64,000 nt of DNA from Novosphingobium marinum (lineage in GTDB: Bacteria > Pseudomonadota > Alphaproteobacteria > Sphingomonadales > Sphingomonadaceae), in the NCBI RefSeq assembly GCF_013408095.1, contig NZ_JACBZF010000003.1:348806-412805 (forward strand). Direction: 5' to 3'. A program made the translations under genes and the position numbers. Positions within the stretch are counted from its first letter, which is position 1. Every line of letters starts with the position of its first letter. Shown piece after piece: positions 32,809 through 42,917 of this stretch. A model generated the notes under the pieces. The model made no database searches, had not been told where the DNA came from, and saw only the letters and a list, made by a program, of their open reading frames with translations.

Positions 32809-33576
32809 GTGGACTTTGCCTCTTTCGACCTTGCCGCACTCTTGCCGTTCGTCGCGGTGGGCTTTGCGGCGCAACTGGTGGACGGCGCTCTCGGCATGGC
32901 GTTCGGGGTGATTTGCAATACCCTGCTCGTCGGGGTTCTGGGCGTTCCGCCCGCCCTGGCGTCGCAGCGGGTCCATCTCGTCGAATGTTTCACCACGGCG
33001 ACGTCGGGACTCAGTCATCTTATCCACCGCAACATCGATGCTGGACTCTTCTTCCGGCTACTGGTGCCGGGGGTGCTTGGCGGCCTTGCCGGCACCTACC
33101 TGCTTGCCAGCATCGATGCAGAGGCGATCAAGCCCTTCGTTCTCGCCTATCTTGCCGCCATCGGCGTCTGGCTGCTGGTCAGGGGTATCCTTTACCCGCC
33201 CCGATTGAAGGAAGCGCGCTTCGTTTCCCCGCTGGGTTTTGTCGGCGGTTTCCTCGACGCGGCGGGCGGCGGAGGCTGGGGCCCGGTTGTCACCTCGAAC
33301 CTGCTCATTCAGGGCGCAGAGCCGAGAAAGGTTATCGGGACGGTGAATTCCGTGGAATTCTTTCTCACTGTCGCGATATCCGCTGCCTTCATCTTTCACC
33401 TGGGGATAGCGGATCTGGTCGGGGCGACGCTCGGTCTCCTTATCGGCGGAATGGCGGCCGCGCCGATCGGTGCCTGGGCGGCAAAGCGCATTCCGGCCAA
33501 GCCGATGCTCATCCTCGTCGGCATCGTCCTTTCGCTGACCAGCGCATTCGGCATATGGAACGCGCTGATCCGGTAA
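32809..33576 (+). CDS. TauE/SafE-family (TSUP) anion exporter
   Basis: This has 255 residues and about eight membrane helices. It shows the two family repeats: LVDGALGMAFGV near the N-terminus and FLDAAGGGGWGPVVTS in the second half. Members move sulfite, sulfonates or other organic anions. TTGGAGGG precedes the GTG start. No sulfur genes are adjacent, so the substrate is open. Confidence 0.88.
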   Translation: MDFASFDLAALLPFVAVGFAAQLVDGALGMAFGVICNTLLVGVLGVPPALASQRVHLVECFTTATSGLSHLIHRNIDAGLFFRLLVPGVLGGLAGTYLLASIDAEAIKPFVLAYLAAIGVWLLVRGILYPPRLKEARFVSPLGFVGGFLDAAGGGGWGPVVTSNLLIQGAEPRKVIGTVNSVEFFLTVAISAAFIFHLGIADLVGATLGLLIGGMAAAPIGAWAAKRIPAKPMLILVGIVLSLTSAFGIWNALIR

Positions 33577-33580
33577 CCGC

Positions 33581-35848
33581 TCAACCGCAAACGCCACCCG
33601 CGGCGAGCACGGCCAGCGTCAGGACGTCGGGGGCAATCGCCGTCATCGGGGCGACCTGCACCGGTTTCTCCATGCCGATCAGCATCGGGCCGATCACCGT
33701 GGTGCCCGCCAGTTCGCGCAGCAGCTTGGCCGAAACGTTCGCCGATTGCAGTCCTGGCATGACCAGGACGTTGGCTGGGCCGGAAAGGCGCGAGAAAGGA
33801 TAGGCCTTCTGGATGATCGGATTGAGCGCCACGTCGGGCGACATCTCGCCTTCGTATTCGAAGCCCGGCGCTTCCTGGTCGAGGATGCTGACCGCCTCGC
33901 GAATGCTGTCGAGCCACTTGCCCGAGGGATTACCGAAGGTCGAATACGACAGGAAAGCAACGCGCGGCTCGTGCCCCATGCGGCGCGCGACGGCTGCGGT
34001 TTCCTTGGCGATGATTGCCAGGTCGGCGGAGCTCGGGCGCTCGTTGACAGTCGTGTCGGCCATGAACACCGTGTAGTTTTTGCCCACCATCACGTGGATG
34101 CCGAACGGCAGCGCACCGGGCTTTGGATCGAGAACGCGGCGGACCTCCTGCATGGACTTGGCGAAGGGCCGCGTCATGCCGGTTATCATCGCATCGCCGA
34201 CGCCCAGCTTGAGCAGCCCAGCCGAAAAGACGTTGCGGTCCTGGTTGACCATGCGCTGCACGTCGCGCTCGAGGTAGCCGCGGCGTTGCAGTCGCTGGTA
34301 GAGCATGTCGACCATCGGCTTGACGTAAGGCGAGCTTGCGGAATTCTGGATGTCGAACGTCGCGGCATCTGTTTCCGACACGCCGAGCTCGGCGAACTTG
34401 TCGAGTACCGCCTGCGTGCGCCCGACGAGCACCGGCTCGCCGTACCCGAAGCTGCGGTACTGGATAGCCGCGCGCAGCACGATCTCGTTCTCCGCCTCGG
34501 CAAAGACCATCCGCTTGGGGTTTTCCTTCACCTGCGCATAGACCTGTGTCAGCACCGAGGTCGTCGGGTTCAGGCGGCTCTTGAGCGCGTGACGATAGGC
34601 CTCGAAGTCCTCGATCTGCGTGCGGGCCACTCCCGATTCCATAGCTGCTTTCGCCACGGCGGAGGGGACGACCTCCATAAGGCGCGGGTCGAACGGCGCG
34701 GGGATGATGTACTCGCGACCGAACTGCTGGGTCTTGCCGTAGGCGGCGGCGACTTCCTCGGGAACGTGCTCGCGCGCCAGTTCGGCGATGGCCTTTGCCG
34801 CGGCGATCTTCATTTCCTCGTTGATCGCGGTCGCCCGCACGTCCAGCGCGCCGCGGAAGATGAAGGGAAAGCCCAGGACGTTGTTGACCTGGTTCGGGTA
34901 GTCAGAGCGCCCGGTGGCGATGATCGCATCGGGGCGGACCGCCTTCACGTCGGGCGGCGAGATCTCGGGATCTGGGTTGGCCATGGCGAAGATGATCGGC
35001 TTGGCCGCCATCGACTTGACCATGTCCTGCGTGACGGCGCCGCCGACCGACAGGCCGAGGAATACGTCGGCACCCTCGAGGGCCTCGGTCAGGGTGCGCT
35101 TGTCGGTTGCGATCGCGTGTGCCGACTTGAACTGGTCGACCTTCTCGCGACCGGTGTAGATCACGCCCCGGCTGTCGCACATCGTGACATTCTCGTGCTT
35201 CACGCCCATCGACTTGATGAGCGAGGTGCAGGCGATGGCCGATGCGCCCGCGCCGTTCACCACCACCTTGATGTCCTCGAACTTGCGCCCCGTGATCAGG
35301 CAGGCATTGACGAGGCCTGCCGCCGCGATGATCGCGGTGCCGTGCTGATCGTCGTGCATGACGGGGATCTTCATCCGCTCGCGCAGGGCCTGCTCGATGA
35401 TGAAGCATTCGGGCGCCTTGATGTCCTCGAGGTTGATGCCGCCGAAGCTCGGCTCCATCATCGCCACTGCCTCGATAATCGCGTCGCAATCCTCGGTGGC
35501 CAGTTCGATGTCGATCGAATCGACGTCCGCGAAGCGCTTGAACAGCACGGCCTTGCCTTCCATCACCGGCTTGGATGCGAGCGCACCGAGATTGCCCATG
35601 CCGAGGATCGCCGTGCCGTTCGAGACGACGGCGACGAGGTTGCCGCGCGCGGTGTAGTCCCACGCCGCGTCCGGGTCCTTCGCGATCGCGTCCACGGGCA
35701 CCGCCACGCCCGGCGAATAGGCGAGGCTGAGATCGCGCTGCGTCGCCATCGGCTTTGAGGCGATGATCTCGAGCTTACCGGGCCGGATCGTCTTGTGGTA
35801 GAACAGCGCCTCGCGCTCGGTGAACTGGACTTTGTTTTCTTCGGACAA
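33581..35848 (-). CDS. maeB: NADP-dependent malic enzyme with phosphotransacetylase-like domain
   Basis: MaeB oxidatively decarboxylates malate to pyruvate with NADP. The protein has 755 residues. The malic domain (about 1-420) has the YSPGVAVP strand, HDDQHGTA (metal and malate site) and the nucleotide loop VVNGAGASAIAC. The C-terminal phosphotransacetylase-like domain (about 430-755) is regulatory in known enzymes. The TTG at 35848 is chosen because GGAGAAGG lies before it and the product then begins SEENKVQFTEREALFYH. It is divergent from mutS and convergent with tauE. Confidence 0.93.
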   Translation of the reverse strand: MSEENKVQFTEREALFYHKTIRPGKLEIIASKPMATQRDLSLAYSPGVAVPVDAIAKDPDAAWDYTARGNLVAVVSNGTAILGMGNLGALASKPVMEGKAVLFKRFADVDSIDIELATEDCDAIIEAVAMMEPSFGGINLEDIKAPECFIIEQALRERMKIPVMHDDQHGTAIIAAAGLVNACLITGRKFEDIKVVVNGAGASAIACTSLIKSMGVKHENVTMCDSRGVIYTGREKVDQFKSAHAIATDKRTLTEALEGADVFLGLSVGGAVTQDMVKSMAAKPIIFAMANPDPEISPPDVKAVRPDAIIATGRSDYPNQVNNVLGFPFIFRGALDVRATAINEEMKIAAAKAIAELAREHVPEEVAAAYGKTQQFGREYIIPAPFDPRLMEVVPSAVAKAAMESGVARTQIEDFEAYRHALKSRLNPTTSVLTQVYAQVKENPKRMVFAEAENEIVLRAAIQYRSFGYGEPVLVGRTQAVLDKFAELGVSETDAATFDIQNSASSPYVKPMVDMLYQRLQRRGYLERDVQRMVNQDRNVFSAGLLKLGVGDAMITGMTRPFAKSMQEVRRVLDPKPGALPFGIHVMVGKNYTVFMADTTVNERPSSADLAIIAKETAAVARRMGHEPRVAFLSYSTFGNPSGKWLDSIREAVSILDQEAPGFEYEGEMSPDVALNPIIQKAYPFSRLSGPANVLVMPGLQSANVSAKLLRELAGTTVIGPMLIGMEKPVQVAPMTAIAPDVLTLAVLAAGGVCG

Positions 35849-35964
35849 CGGCCTTCTCCACGATTCGCCAAGCCGCCTAACCAATGTCAGGCCGACGCGA
35901 TAGGGGAAAGCTGACCCGCGGCGGCTTCCCGAATCGCACGGCAGGCCTGTAACCGGGTACGCCC

Positions 35965-38568
35965 ATGCCTGCGCAACCCACCCCGATGATGGCCCAGTAC
36001 CTCGCCCTCAAGGAGGAGGCGGGCAACTGCCTGCTGTTCTATCGCATGGGCGATTTCTTCGAACTCTTTTTCGACGATGCGCGCAAGGCAGCCGGGGTCC
36101 TCGACATCGCGCTGACGACGCGCGGCGAGCACGACGGTCAGCCAGTGCCGATGTGCGGGGTGCCCGTGCATGCCGCCGAAAGCTATCTTGCGCGCCTGAT
36201 CAGGGCCGGGTGCCGGGTGGCGATCGCAGAGCAGGTCGAAACGCCGGCGGAGGCGAAGAAGCGGGGCGGATCGAAGGCGCTGGTCGCGCGCGACATCGTG
36301 CGCTTCGTCACCGCTGGAACCCTCACCGAGGAAGCGCTTCTCGAGCCGAGACGCGCGAACGTCCTTGCGGCGGCCTGCGAAGTTCGCGGGAGCATCGGCG
36401 TTGCGTCGTGCGACATTTCGACCGGGCGGCTGGAGGTCGAGGAATGCGAACCCGGTGCATTCGGTGCCGCACTTGCGCGCACCGGGATCAGCGAGCTGGT
36501 CGTTCCCGACGAGTGGGATGGCGCACCGCCGGGCGCAATCGTCCGGTCGCGCGGCGAATTCGCAAGCGGTGAAGGCGAGCGAAGGCTCAAGGCGATCCAC
36601 GGGGTCGCGACACTCGACGGCTTCGGCGCGCTTTCGCGCTCGATGCTTGCGGCGGTGGGCGGGCTGCTCGCCTACCTTGAGCATGTCGGGCGGGGCACGC
36701 TGCCGTTCCTCCAGCCCCCGGTCGTGCGTACTGGTGGTTCCAGCCTCGCAATGGACGAAGCGACGCGCGCGAGCCTTGAAATCCTTGCGGCAAGCGGCGG
36801 CGGCCGGAAGGGGAGCCTGATCGACGCTGTCGACCGCTGCGTGACCGGCGGCGGCGCCCGCCAGCTTGCCGAGGACCTCGCAGCCCCGCTGACCGAAAGG
36901 GACGCCATCGCCGCGCGGCTCTCGCTCGTCGGCTGGCTGAACGACGAGGCATTGCTGCGCGACGACTTGCGCGCAACCCTGCGCGCGCTTCCCGATATCG
37001 AGCGCGCGCTCGGGAGGATCGTCGCGGGACGCGGCAGCCCGCGCGACCTGGGCCAGCTTCGCGATGGCATGGTCGCAGCGGGGCGGATCCGCGACTTGCT
37101 GACCGGGCGCGAGGGTGCTCCGCCATCGCTCGATTCGCTGGTACCGCGACTTGGAGGGCATGCCGCGCTCATCGACCTGCTCACCCGCGCACTGGTGCCT
37201 TCGCCGCCGACCGAGCGGTCGCAGGGCGGCTTCATCGCGAGCGGCTACGATGCCGCGCTCGACGAACTTCGCGAAATGTCAGGCAACGCCCGCCGCTCAA
37301 TCGCCGCGCTCGAAGCGAAGTATCGCAAGGAAACCGGGATTGCGGCGCTGAAGATCAAGCACAACGGCGTCCTCGGCTATTTCATCGAGGTCCCCGCGAA
37401 ACATGCCGACGCTCTGATGGCGCCCAACAGCGGCTTCACCCATCGCCAGACGATGGCGGGAGCGGTCCGGTTCAACGCGCTGGCGCTTCACGACGAAGCG
37501 ACGCGGATCGCCGAGGCGGGGGGCCATGCGCTCGCAGCGGAGGAAGCACATTTCGAGGATCTGACCGGGCAGGTCGTCGCGGTTCGAAATGCCATTGCCG
37601 CGACGGCTGCTGCGCTCTCGCGCCTCGATGTCTCGGCGGGTCAGGCCGAGCGGGCCGCGGAGGGCGGCTGGTGCCGCCCGGATATCGTGGAGGAGCCCTG
37701 CCTGGAAATCGACGGCGGCCGCCATCCGGTCGTGGAGGCTGCCCTGGCCGGATCGGGCGACCGTTTCGTCGCGAACGACTGCAGGCTGGGGGCCAACGAC
37801 AGACTGTGGCTGATCGGTGGCCCCAACATGGGCGGCAAGTCCACTTTCCTGCGGCAGAACGCGCTGATCGTGCTGCTTGCGCAGGCCGGGGGCTTCGTGC
37901 CCGCGCAAGGCGCTCGCATCGGCCTCGTCGACCGGCTGTTCAGCCGGGTGGGGGCCTCCGACAATCTTGCAAGAGGGCGCTCGACGTTCATGGTCGAGAT
38001 GGTCGAGACCGCTGCTATCCTTTCTCAGGCGACCGAACGCAGCTTCGTCATCCTCGACGAGGTCGGGCGGGGTACATCGACCTACGACGGTCTCGCTCTT
38101 GCCTGGGCGGTGGTCGAGGCAGTGCACGAGACGAACCGCTGCCGCTGCCTGTTCGCAACGCATTACCACGAACTGGCCCGGCTGGCCGAAACGTGCGACG
38201 CGCTTTCGCTCCACCATGTCCGGGCGCGCGAGTGGAAGGGCGAACTCGTCCTCCTGCACGAGCTTGCCGAAGGCCCGGCGGACCGAAGCTACGGCCTCGC
38301 CGTCGCCCGGCTGGCAGGTGTTCCGGCCAACGTCGTCTCACGTGCCAAGGCCGTGCTGGAAAAACTCGAGCGTGGCAGGGCGGAGACCGGGGGGCTGGCA
38401 GCCGGCCTGGGTGACCTTCCGCTGTTCGCTGCCGCCGCCGACGCGCAGGAGGAGCGGTGCGACACCCTGAGCGACCGGCTTCGCGACCTGGACATCGACG
38501 CGCTCAGCCCGCGCGACGCGCTCGACCTGCTCTACGAACTGAAGCGGGAAGCAGGAACCGGGAGTTAA
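35965..38568 (+). CDS. mutS: DNA mismatch repair protein MutS
   Basis: This has 867 residues. Mismatch-binding Phe-x-Glu is in YRMGDFFELFFDDA (about 27-40). The ATPase domain has GGPNMGGKST (about 618-627) and VILDEVGRGTSTYDGLALAW (about 696-715), then FATHYHEL. Length and domain order are normal. It starts at the first ATG beginning MPAQPTPMMAQYL. Confidence 0.96.
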   Translation: MPAQPTPMMAQYLALKEEAGNCLLFYRMGDFFELFFDDARKAAGVLDIALTTRGEHDGQPVPMCGVPVHAAESYLARLIRAGCRVAIAEQVETPAEAKKRGGSKALVARDIVRFVTAGTLTEEALLEPRRANVLAAACEVRGSIGVASCDISTGRLEVEECEPGAFGAALARTGISELVVPDEWDGAPPGAIVRSRGEFASGEGERRLKAIHGVATLDGFGALSRSMLAAVGGLLAYLEHVGRGTLPFLQPPVVRTGGSSLAMDEATRASLEILAASGGGRKGSLIDAVDRCVTGGGARQLAEDLAAPLTERDAIAARLSLVGWLNDEALLRDDLRATLRALPDIERALGRIVAGRGSPRDLGQLRDGMVAAGRIRDLLTGREGAPPSLDSLVPRLGGHAALIDLLTRALVPSPPTERSQGGFIASGYDAALDELREMSGNARRSIAALEAKYRKETGIAALKIKHNGVLGYFIEVPAKHADALMAPNSGFTHRQTMAGAVRFNALALHDEATRIAEAGGHALAAEEAHFEDLTGQVVAVRNAIAATAAALSRLDVSAGQAERAAEGGWCRPDIVEEPCLEIDGGRHPVVEAALAGSGDRFVANDCRLGANDRLWLIGGPNMGGKSTFLRQNALIVLLAQAGGFVPAQGARIGLVDRLFSRVGASDNLARGRSTFMVEMVETAAILSQATERSFVILDEVGRGTSTYDGLALAWAVVEAVHETNRCRCLFATHYHELARLAETCDALSLHHVRAREWKGELVLLHELAEGPADRSYGLAVARLAGVPANVVSRAKAVLEKLERGRAETGGLAAGLGDLPLFAAAADAQEERCDTLSDRLRDLDIDALSPRDALDLLYELKREAGTGS

Positions 38569-38592
38569 CCCGTCGGGCATAGATCCGGGGGC

Positions 38593-38772
38593 ATGTTCGG
38601 GCCTCGCATCAATACCCTTTTTCGCAGTCGCTGGAATGCCATGGTCTGGGCCTGCTTCGTCCTCGCCACGGCCTACTGCTCGGTGCCCTCGCAGGAGGAA
38701 ACCCACCGCAAGGACGAGACTGCGGCGCAGCACGTGAACCCCTGGGCAAAGGACAGCGCCGAGCCGCGCTGA
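38593..38772 (+). CDS. Small single-membrane-span protein after mutS
   Basis: This has 59 residues: a basic start, one membrane helix (about 17-31), then a polar tail. GGGGG lies before the ATG and the gene is 24 bases after mutS. Its N-terminal pattern (NTLFRSRWNAMVW) resembles that of the next gene (YQLLFKNRFNALVF), so the two may be related. Function unknown. Confidence 0.5.
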   Translation: MFGPRINTLFRSRWNAMVWACFVLATAYCSVPSQEETHRKDETAAQHVNPWAKDSAEPR

Positions 38773-38839
38773 CGATCGCAGCGGTCGCGCAACGCCACCG
38801 TCGACGAATGGTTAACGTTTTCGCGGTAGCCTTTCGGAC

Positions 38840-39178
38840 ATGTACCAGCTGCTGTTCAAGAACCGCTTCAACGCGCTCGTATTCGTGGCCATCATGCTCT
38901 TCAGCGTGCGCATTCTCGTCGGCACCGAGGGTGAGGAAGGAGCGTTGCAGAACGCGACATTGCAGATCGCCGACGACCCTGCGAGGATCGTGCCCACCCA
39001 GGCGCTGCCGGTCGCGAAACCGCAGCGTCACGCGTCCGACAAGCAGCAGGACGATGACGACGAAGTGCTTTACGGCTTCACGCCCGAAGCGGACCTGGTC
39101 GACGAAGCCGAGGGATTCGATCCGTCGGGCTTTTCCGCCGATCCCAGCGTCGATCTTGGCGAACCCGAAGACGCCTGA
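38840..39178 (+). CDS. Small membrane-anchored acidic protein
   Basis: This has 112 residues. One N-terminal membrane helix (about 11-28), then a long acidic, low-complexity tail with DDDDEVLYGF. No domain is recognised. It lies on the same strand as mutS and the preceding small gene. The tail probably faces the periplasm, judging by the positive charges before the helix. Confidence 0.6.
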   Translation: MYQLLFKNRFNALVFVAIMLFSVRILVGTEGEEGALQNATLQIADDPARIVPTQALPVAKPQRHASDKQQDDDDEVLYGFTPEADLVDEAEGFDPSGFSADPSVDLGEPEDA

Positions 39179-39265
39179 CCCGAAGGTGCCCGGCCCAGGG
39201 TCGCCTGAAATCCCGCGCTGGCAGGCTTGACCTCACGCCGGCAGGGCGTTTTAACCGCCCGCCTG

Positions 39266-39712
39266 ATGTCCGACGATCATGCTTACAACCGGGCCGCGAA
39301 AGCGGACAAGGACGATACGCGCGTCGAGCTCGCGCAGGACCGCACCGACATGGCCGAGGACCGCACGGTCATGGCGGTCGAACGAACCTACGCGGGCTGG
39401 ATCCGCACTGCATTCGGCGCGATAGCAATTGGTCTGGGCTTTCGCGCTCTGTTTGGCGAACTCGAGCCGCCCTGGCTGGCAAAGGTTATCGCCACGGTCT
39501 TTATCGCGCTGGCGATCCTGCTCTCGCTGAATGCCCAGCACCATGCGGTGTGCACTCTCAAGAAGATGAAACCGCAGGCGGTCGAACTGCCCGGAAAGAC
39601 GAGGATTCGGATCATCGCCTACTGTGTTGCTGTGGGAGCGGCGCTGCTGATCGCGGGGCTCTGGATGCTCAACGACGGCGATATCTCGTCGGCTTCGCCG
39701 GGACCAGCCTGA
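39266..39712 (+). CDS. DUF202 (YidH-type) membrane protein
   Basis: This has 148 residues. The DUF202 pattern VERTYAGWIRTAFGAIAIGLGF is followed by two further membrane helices. Members are inner-membrane proteins without known biochemical function. The ATG at 39266 is chosen; an upstream TTG at 39227 is in frame but lacks support. Confidence 0.75.
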   Translation: MSDDHAYNRAAKADKDDTRVELAQDRTDMAEDRTVMAVERTYAGWIRTAFGAIAIGLGFRALFGELEPPWLAKVIATVFIALAILLSLNAQHHAVCTLKKMKPQAVELPGKTRIRIIAYCVAVGAALLIAGLWMLNDGDISSASPGPA

Positions 39713-39729
39713 GCAGCGCCGCTGCGCGA

Positions 39730-40074
39730 TCAGGTTCCGTCGCCGCGCAGGCCGTCCGGTTTCGATTCGCGTCCGTACTTGTCGACGTTGTCGTCGTGGT
39801 TCGGTTCGCCGGCGAAAGCCGAATTGTCGATCTGGCCGCTCGTGTCCATCTGCTTCATGTGATCGACAAGGTCTTGCGCCTCGGCTGCGTTGAAAGTCGA
39901 TTCCAGCTTCTCGCTGTCCACGCTGCCAAGCACCGAAATGGACCGGTTCATGGCCTGCCCGGCGACCGTCTGCGCCTGACCGTAGGCTTCCACCTGCTCC
40001 GAATTCTCGTTTTCGGGAGCGAGTTCATCGGTCTGGCGACGCTCGCCGTCGAATTTGCTGGGCTTGTCGTTCAT
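39730..40074 (-). CDS. Small acidic cytoplasmic protein, unknown
   Basis: This has 114 residues, is hydrophilic and rich in Asp, Glu, Asn and Gln, with no signal or membrane segment. AAGGAG lies 8 bases before the ATG at 40074, which fixes the start although the frame is open to 40125. No domain is recognised; much of it looks disordered. Confidence 0.6.
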   Translation of the reverse strand: MNDKPSKFDGERRQTDELAPENENSEQVEAYGQAQTVAGQAMNRSISVLGSVDSEKLESTFNAAEAQDLVDHMKQMDTSGQIDNSAFAGEPNHDDNVDKYGRESKPDGLRGDGT

Positions 40075-40150
40075 GCCAATTCTCCTTTGCCCTGCACAAC
40101 GGCCGGGCAAAGGAGCAGGTTCCACGCCCGGTCCCGGGCGCGCGAACGGT

Positions 40151-41020
40151 TCAGCGCGTGGGCACGGGCTTGTCGCCGGAATAGTCGTAGAAGCCGCGAC
40201 CCGACTTGCGCCCGTACCAGCCTGCCTCGACGTACTTTTGAAGAAGCGGCGCGGGCCGGTATTTCGGATCGCCGGTGGTCTGCAGCAGCACCTTCATGAT
40301 CTCAAGCAGGGTGTCGAGGCCTACGAAGTCCGCAAGGGTGAGCGGCCCCATTGGATGCGACAGACCGAGGATGCAGCCCTTGTCGATATCCTCGACCGAG
40401 CCGACGCCGGCGCCCAGAACGCAGATCGCCTCGTTCAGCATCGGACACAGGATGCGGTTGACCACGAAGCCCGGCTCGTCGCCCGCGATGATCACGGTCT
40501 TGCCGATCTTCTCGCCGAAGGCCTTGGTGCGCTCGACCGTGTCGGGCGCGGTCGCGAGGCCGGGAATGATCTCGAGCAGCTTCATCACGGGCACCGGATT
40601 GAAGAAGTGCATGCCGATGAAGCGCGCCGGATCGGGGGAACTGGCCGCCATCCGGGTGATCGGTATGGATGACGTGTTCGACGCCATCAGCGCTCCTTCC
40701 TTGAGCACCTTGCCGGCGGCCTCGAAAATCTTGAGCTTGATGTCCTCGCGTTCGGTCGCGGCCTCGATGATGAGGTCGGCCTTGTCCATCGCGGAATAGT
40801 CGCCCACCGGCGTGATCCGCCCAAGCGTGGCGTCGGCGTCGGCCTGCTCGATCTTGCCCTTGGCGACGAACGAGCCTAGGCGCTTCTCGATGCCGGTCTT
40901 GCCCTTTTCGGCCCGCGCGACGTCGATATCGCTCAGGACCACGTCCATGCCGTGCTGCGCGATCGTCTGGGCAATGCCGGAGCCCATGATTCCCGCGCCG
41001 ATTACGCCGACGGTCTGCAT
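40151..41020 (-). CDS. 3-hydroxybutyryl-CoA dehydrogenase
   Basis: This enzyme oxidises 3-hydroxyacyl-CoA with NAD(P), acting in short-chain fatty-acid or polyhydroxybutyrate metabolism. It has 289 residues. The N-terminal Rossmann motif GAGIMGSG (8-15) and the catalytic-type segment [18 protein letters not shown], then PGFVVNRIL and the C-terminal helical domain, are all present. Length is typical. Confidence 0.93.
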   Translation of the reverse strand: MQTVGVIGAGIMGSGIAQTIAQHGMDVVLSDIDVARAEKGKTGIEKRLGSFVAKGKIEQADADATLGRITPVGDYSAMDKADLIIEAATEREDIKLKIFEAAGKVLKEGALMASNTSSIPITRMAASSPDPARFIGMHFFNPVPVMKLLEIIPGLATAPDTVERTKAFGEKIGKTVIIAGDEPGFVVNRILCPMLNEAICVLGAGVGSVEDIDKGCILGLSHPMGPLTLADFVGLDTLLEIMKVLLQTTGDPKYRPAPLLQKYVEAGWYGRKSGRGFYDYSGDKPVPTR

Positions 41021-41101
41021 CGTCTCAATCCTCCAAAACAGTTTCGCGCGCTGCCTAGCTTCAAAGACGGCGCGTGCAAACCTAGCGTTTCTTCGAAGTG
41101 G

Positions 41102-41671
41102 TCAGCGATTTGCGCCCGGCACCCACAGGACATCGCCCGAAGCATCGGCATTGACGGCGCGCGCAAGGACGAACAGGTAATCGCTGAGGCGATTGATGTA
41201 GGCCATCGCGGCGGGATTGACCGGCTCGCTTTCGGCAAGCGCGCTTATCGCCCGTTCGGCGCTGCGGCACGACGCCCGCGCCAGATGCACTCGCGCGGCC
41301 GCCTCGCTACCGCCCGGCAGGATGAAGCTGGAGAGCGGCGCCAGTTTCTCGTTCGCCTCGTCGATACGCTCCTCGATCCACGCGGGCTGTGCCGGCACGA
41401 TGCGCAGGACCATTTCGGAGGGTTCGAAATCCTCGCCGGGCGTAGCAAGATCGGCGCCCAGGTCGAACAGGTCGTTCTGGATGCGCGAAAGGTTCGACGC
41501 GTGGGGCTGCGTGTCGAGGGCGGCGAGCGCGAATCCCAGGACGCTGTTCAATTCGTCGACCGCGCCGATAGCCGCCATCCGGGGCGCGTGCTTGGCAAGC
41601 CGCGAGCCATCGACGAGACCTGTCGAGCCGTCGTCTCCGGTGCGGGTATAGATGCGGTTGAGCTTTACCAA
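41102..41671 (-). CDS. PduO-type cob(I)alamin adenosyltransferase
   Basis: This has 189 residues. The N-terminal ATP motif IYTRTGDDGSTGL and the conserved GAVDELNSVLGF, FILPGG and ARASCRSAER segments identify the PduO family, which transfers adenosine from ATP to cobalamin. It lies between the dehydrogenase and a HIG1-type gene on the same strand. Confidence 0.93.
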   Translation of the reverse strand: MVKLNRIYTRTGDDGSTGLVDGSRLAKHAPRMAAIGAVDELNSVLGFALAALDTQPHASNLSRIQNDLFDLGADLATPGEDFEPSEMVLRIVPAQPAWIEERIDEANEKLAPLSSFILPGGSEAAARVHLARASCRSAERAISALAESEPVNPAAMAYINRLSDYLFVLARAVNADASGDVLWVPGANR

Positions 41672-41689
41672 GGCTGCGGTGCGGTTTGC

Positions 41690-41920
41690 CTAGCGGCTGA
41701 CCGCCAGCAGGATGCCGACGACGATCACCGCCAGCGCCTGGTACTTGATGCGCGCGAACATGGCCTTGTTCTGGCGAAGCTGCATCTCCGTCGCGCCGGC
41801 GCCTTCGCCTTCCTCGAGATCGGTTTTGGTGCTCTGCATGAATGCGACGATGCCGCGCACCAGGCTGACGACGACGAGGACCATCAGGATGATGAGCGCG
41901 GGGATGAGGATGTATTCCAT
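41690..41920 (-). CDS. HIG1-like twin-membrane-span protein
   Basis: This has 76 residues and two membrane helices joined by an acidic loop, with the QNKAMFARIKYQ segment characteristic of HIG1-type proteins before the second helix. Related proteins assist respiratory complexes. It is 18 bases upstream of the adenosyltransferase gene on the same strand. Confidence 0.75.
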   Translation of the reverse strand: MEYILIPALIILMVLVVVSLVRGIVAFMQSTKTDLEEGEGAGATEMQLRQNKAMFARIKYQALAVIVVGILLAVSR

Positions 41921-41929
41921 GCGATCTAT

Positions 41930-42760
41930 CTAGGCGCTCGACAGCGAAATTCCAGCGGGAAACCGGCCTAAACGAAGATCGTCGGCTATTGCACGTCCGT
42001 CCTCCCCGGCACGGCGCCTGTCGGCCAGCGAAGGCGAGCCGCGGCGTTTGGCAAGCTTGCGACCGTCCGGTTCGACCAGCAGCGGGTGGTGATGCCAGAC
42101 CGGCACGGGCAGACCGAGCAACTCCTGAAGCAGGCGATGGACGTGGGTCGCGGTGAACAGGTCCTGCCCCCGCGTCACCACGGTGATGCCGTCCTTCGCA
42201 TCATCTAGCGTCGCGGCAAGGTGGTAGCTTGCAGGTAGCTCCTTGCGGACCAGCACGACGTCGCCAAGCAGATCGGGCCGAGCGTTCCGAACGCCTGCTA
42301 TCTCATCCGTCCATTCGAGCGGACCAGTGAAGGCAAGCGCCTTCGAGACGTCGAGCCGCCATGCCGCACCGCCGGGGTCGCGGTTCTTCTCGCGGCAGGT
42401 TCCGGGGTAGATCGGTCCTTCCGGCCCGGCCGCTGTCGCCGCAGCGGCGATCTCGGCGCGCGTGCAGGTGCACGGATAAAGGACGTCCATCGCCTTCAGG
42501 CGCTCGGCAGCATCCTCGTAGTCCGCGAAGCGTCGCGACTGGAAGCTGACATCGTTGTCCCACGGGAGGCCAAGCCATTCGAGGTCTGCAAGAAACTCGC
42601 ACACGAATTCGGGACGACTGCGCGGGCCGTCGATGTCCTCGATCCTCAGCAGGAACTCGCCGGAACCTCTCCGTGCCAGGTCGTGCGCAACTATCGCGGC
42701 GTATGCATGGCCGAGATGGAGGGCCCCGTTGGGGCTTGGCGCAAAGCGCGTGCGGATCAT
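41930..42760 (-). CDS. gluQ: Glutamyl-Q tRNA(Asp) synthetase
   Basis: GluQ-RS attaches glutamate to queuosine in tRNA(Asp). It has 276 residues. FAPSPNGALHLGHA carries the HIGH-type signature, CTCTRAEI and a later YPGTC supply the zinc ligands, and KLAKR is the KMSKS-like loop. It lacks the anticodon-binding domain of GltX, as expected. The ATG at 42760 is chosen by family alignment; the frame extends far upstream without resemblance. Confidence 0.93.
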   Translation of the reverse strand: MIRTRFAPSPNGALHLGHAYAAIVAHDLARRGSGEFLLRIEDIDGPRSRPEFVCEFLADLEWLGLPWDNDVSFQSRRFADYEDAAERLKAMDVLYPCTCTRAEIAAAATAAGPEGPIYPGTCREKNRDPGGAAWRLDVSKALAFTGPLEWTDEIAGVRNARPDLLGDVVLVRKELPASYHLAATLDDAKDGITVVTRGQDLFTATHVHRLLQELLGLPVPVWHHHPLLVEPDGRKLAKRRGSPSLADRRRAGEDGRAIADDLRLGRFPAGISLSSA

Positions 42761-42917
42761 GACCGGTGTTCCTGCCGGGGCTCGGCACACTTGGCAAGCG
42801 CTGCACCGAAGCTGTGGATTCTCGCGAGTCGCGAAGCTTGACCCGTCGTCAACCCCGTGCTTCAAAAACTGCCATGCGGTGCCATCAAAGCGCAATATCC
42901 GCCTGCGACAGGAGGCC

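Noticed and set aside
33746..35758. 670-codon plus-strand open frame
   Set aside because: Antisense of maeB, whose domain motifs and start site are well supported.
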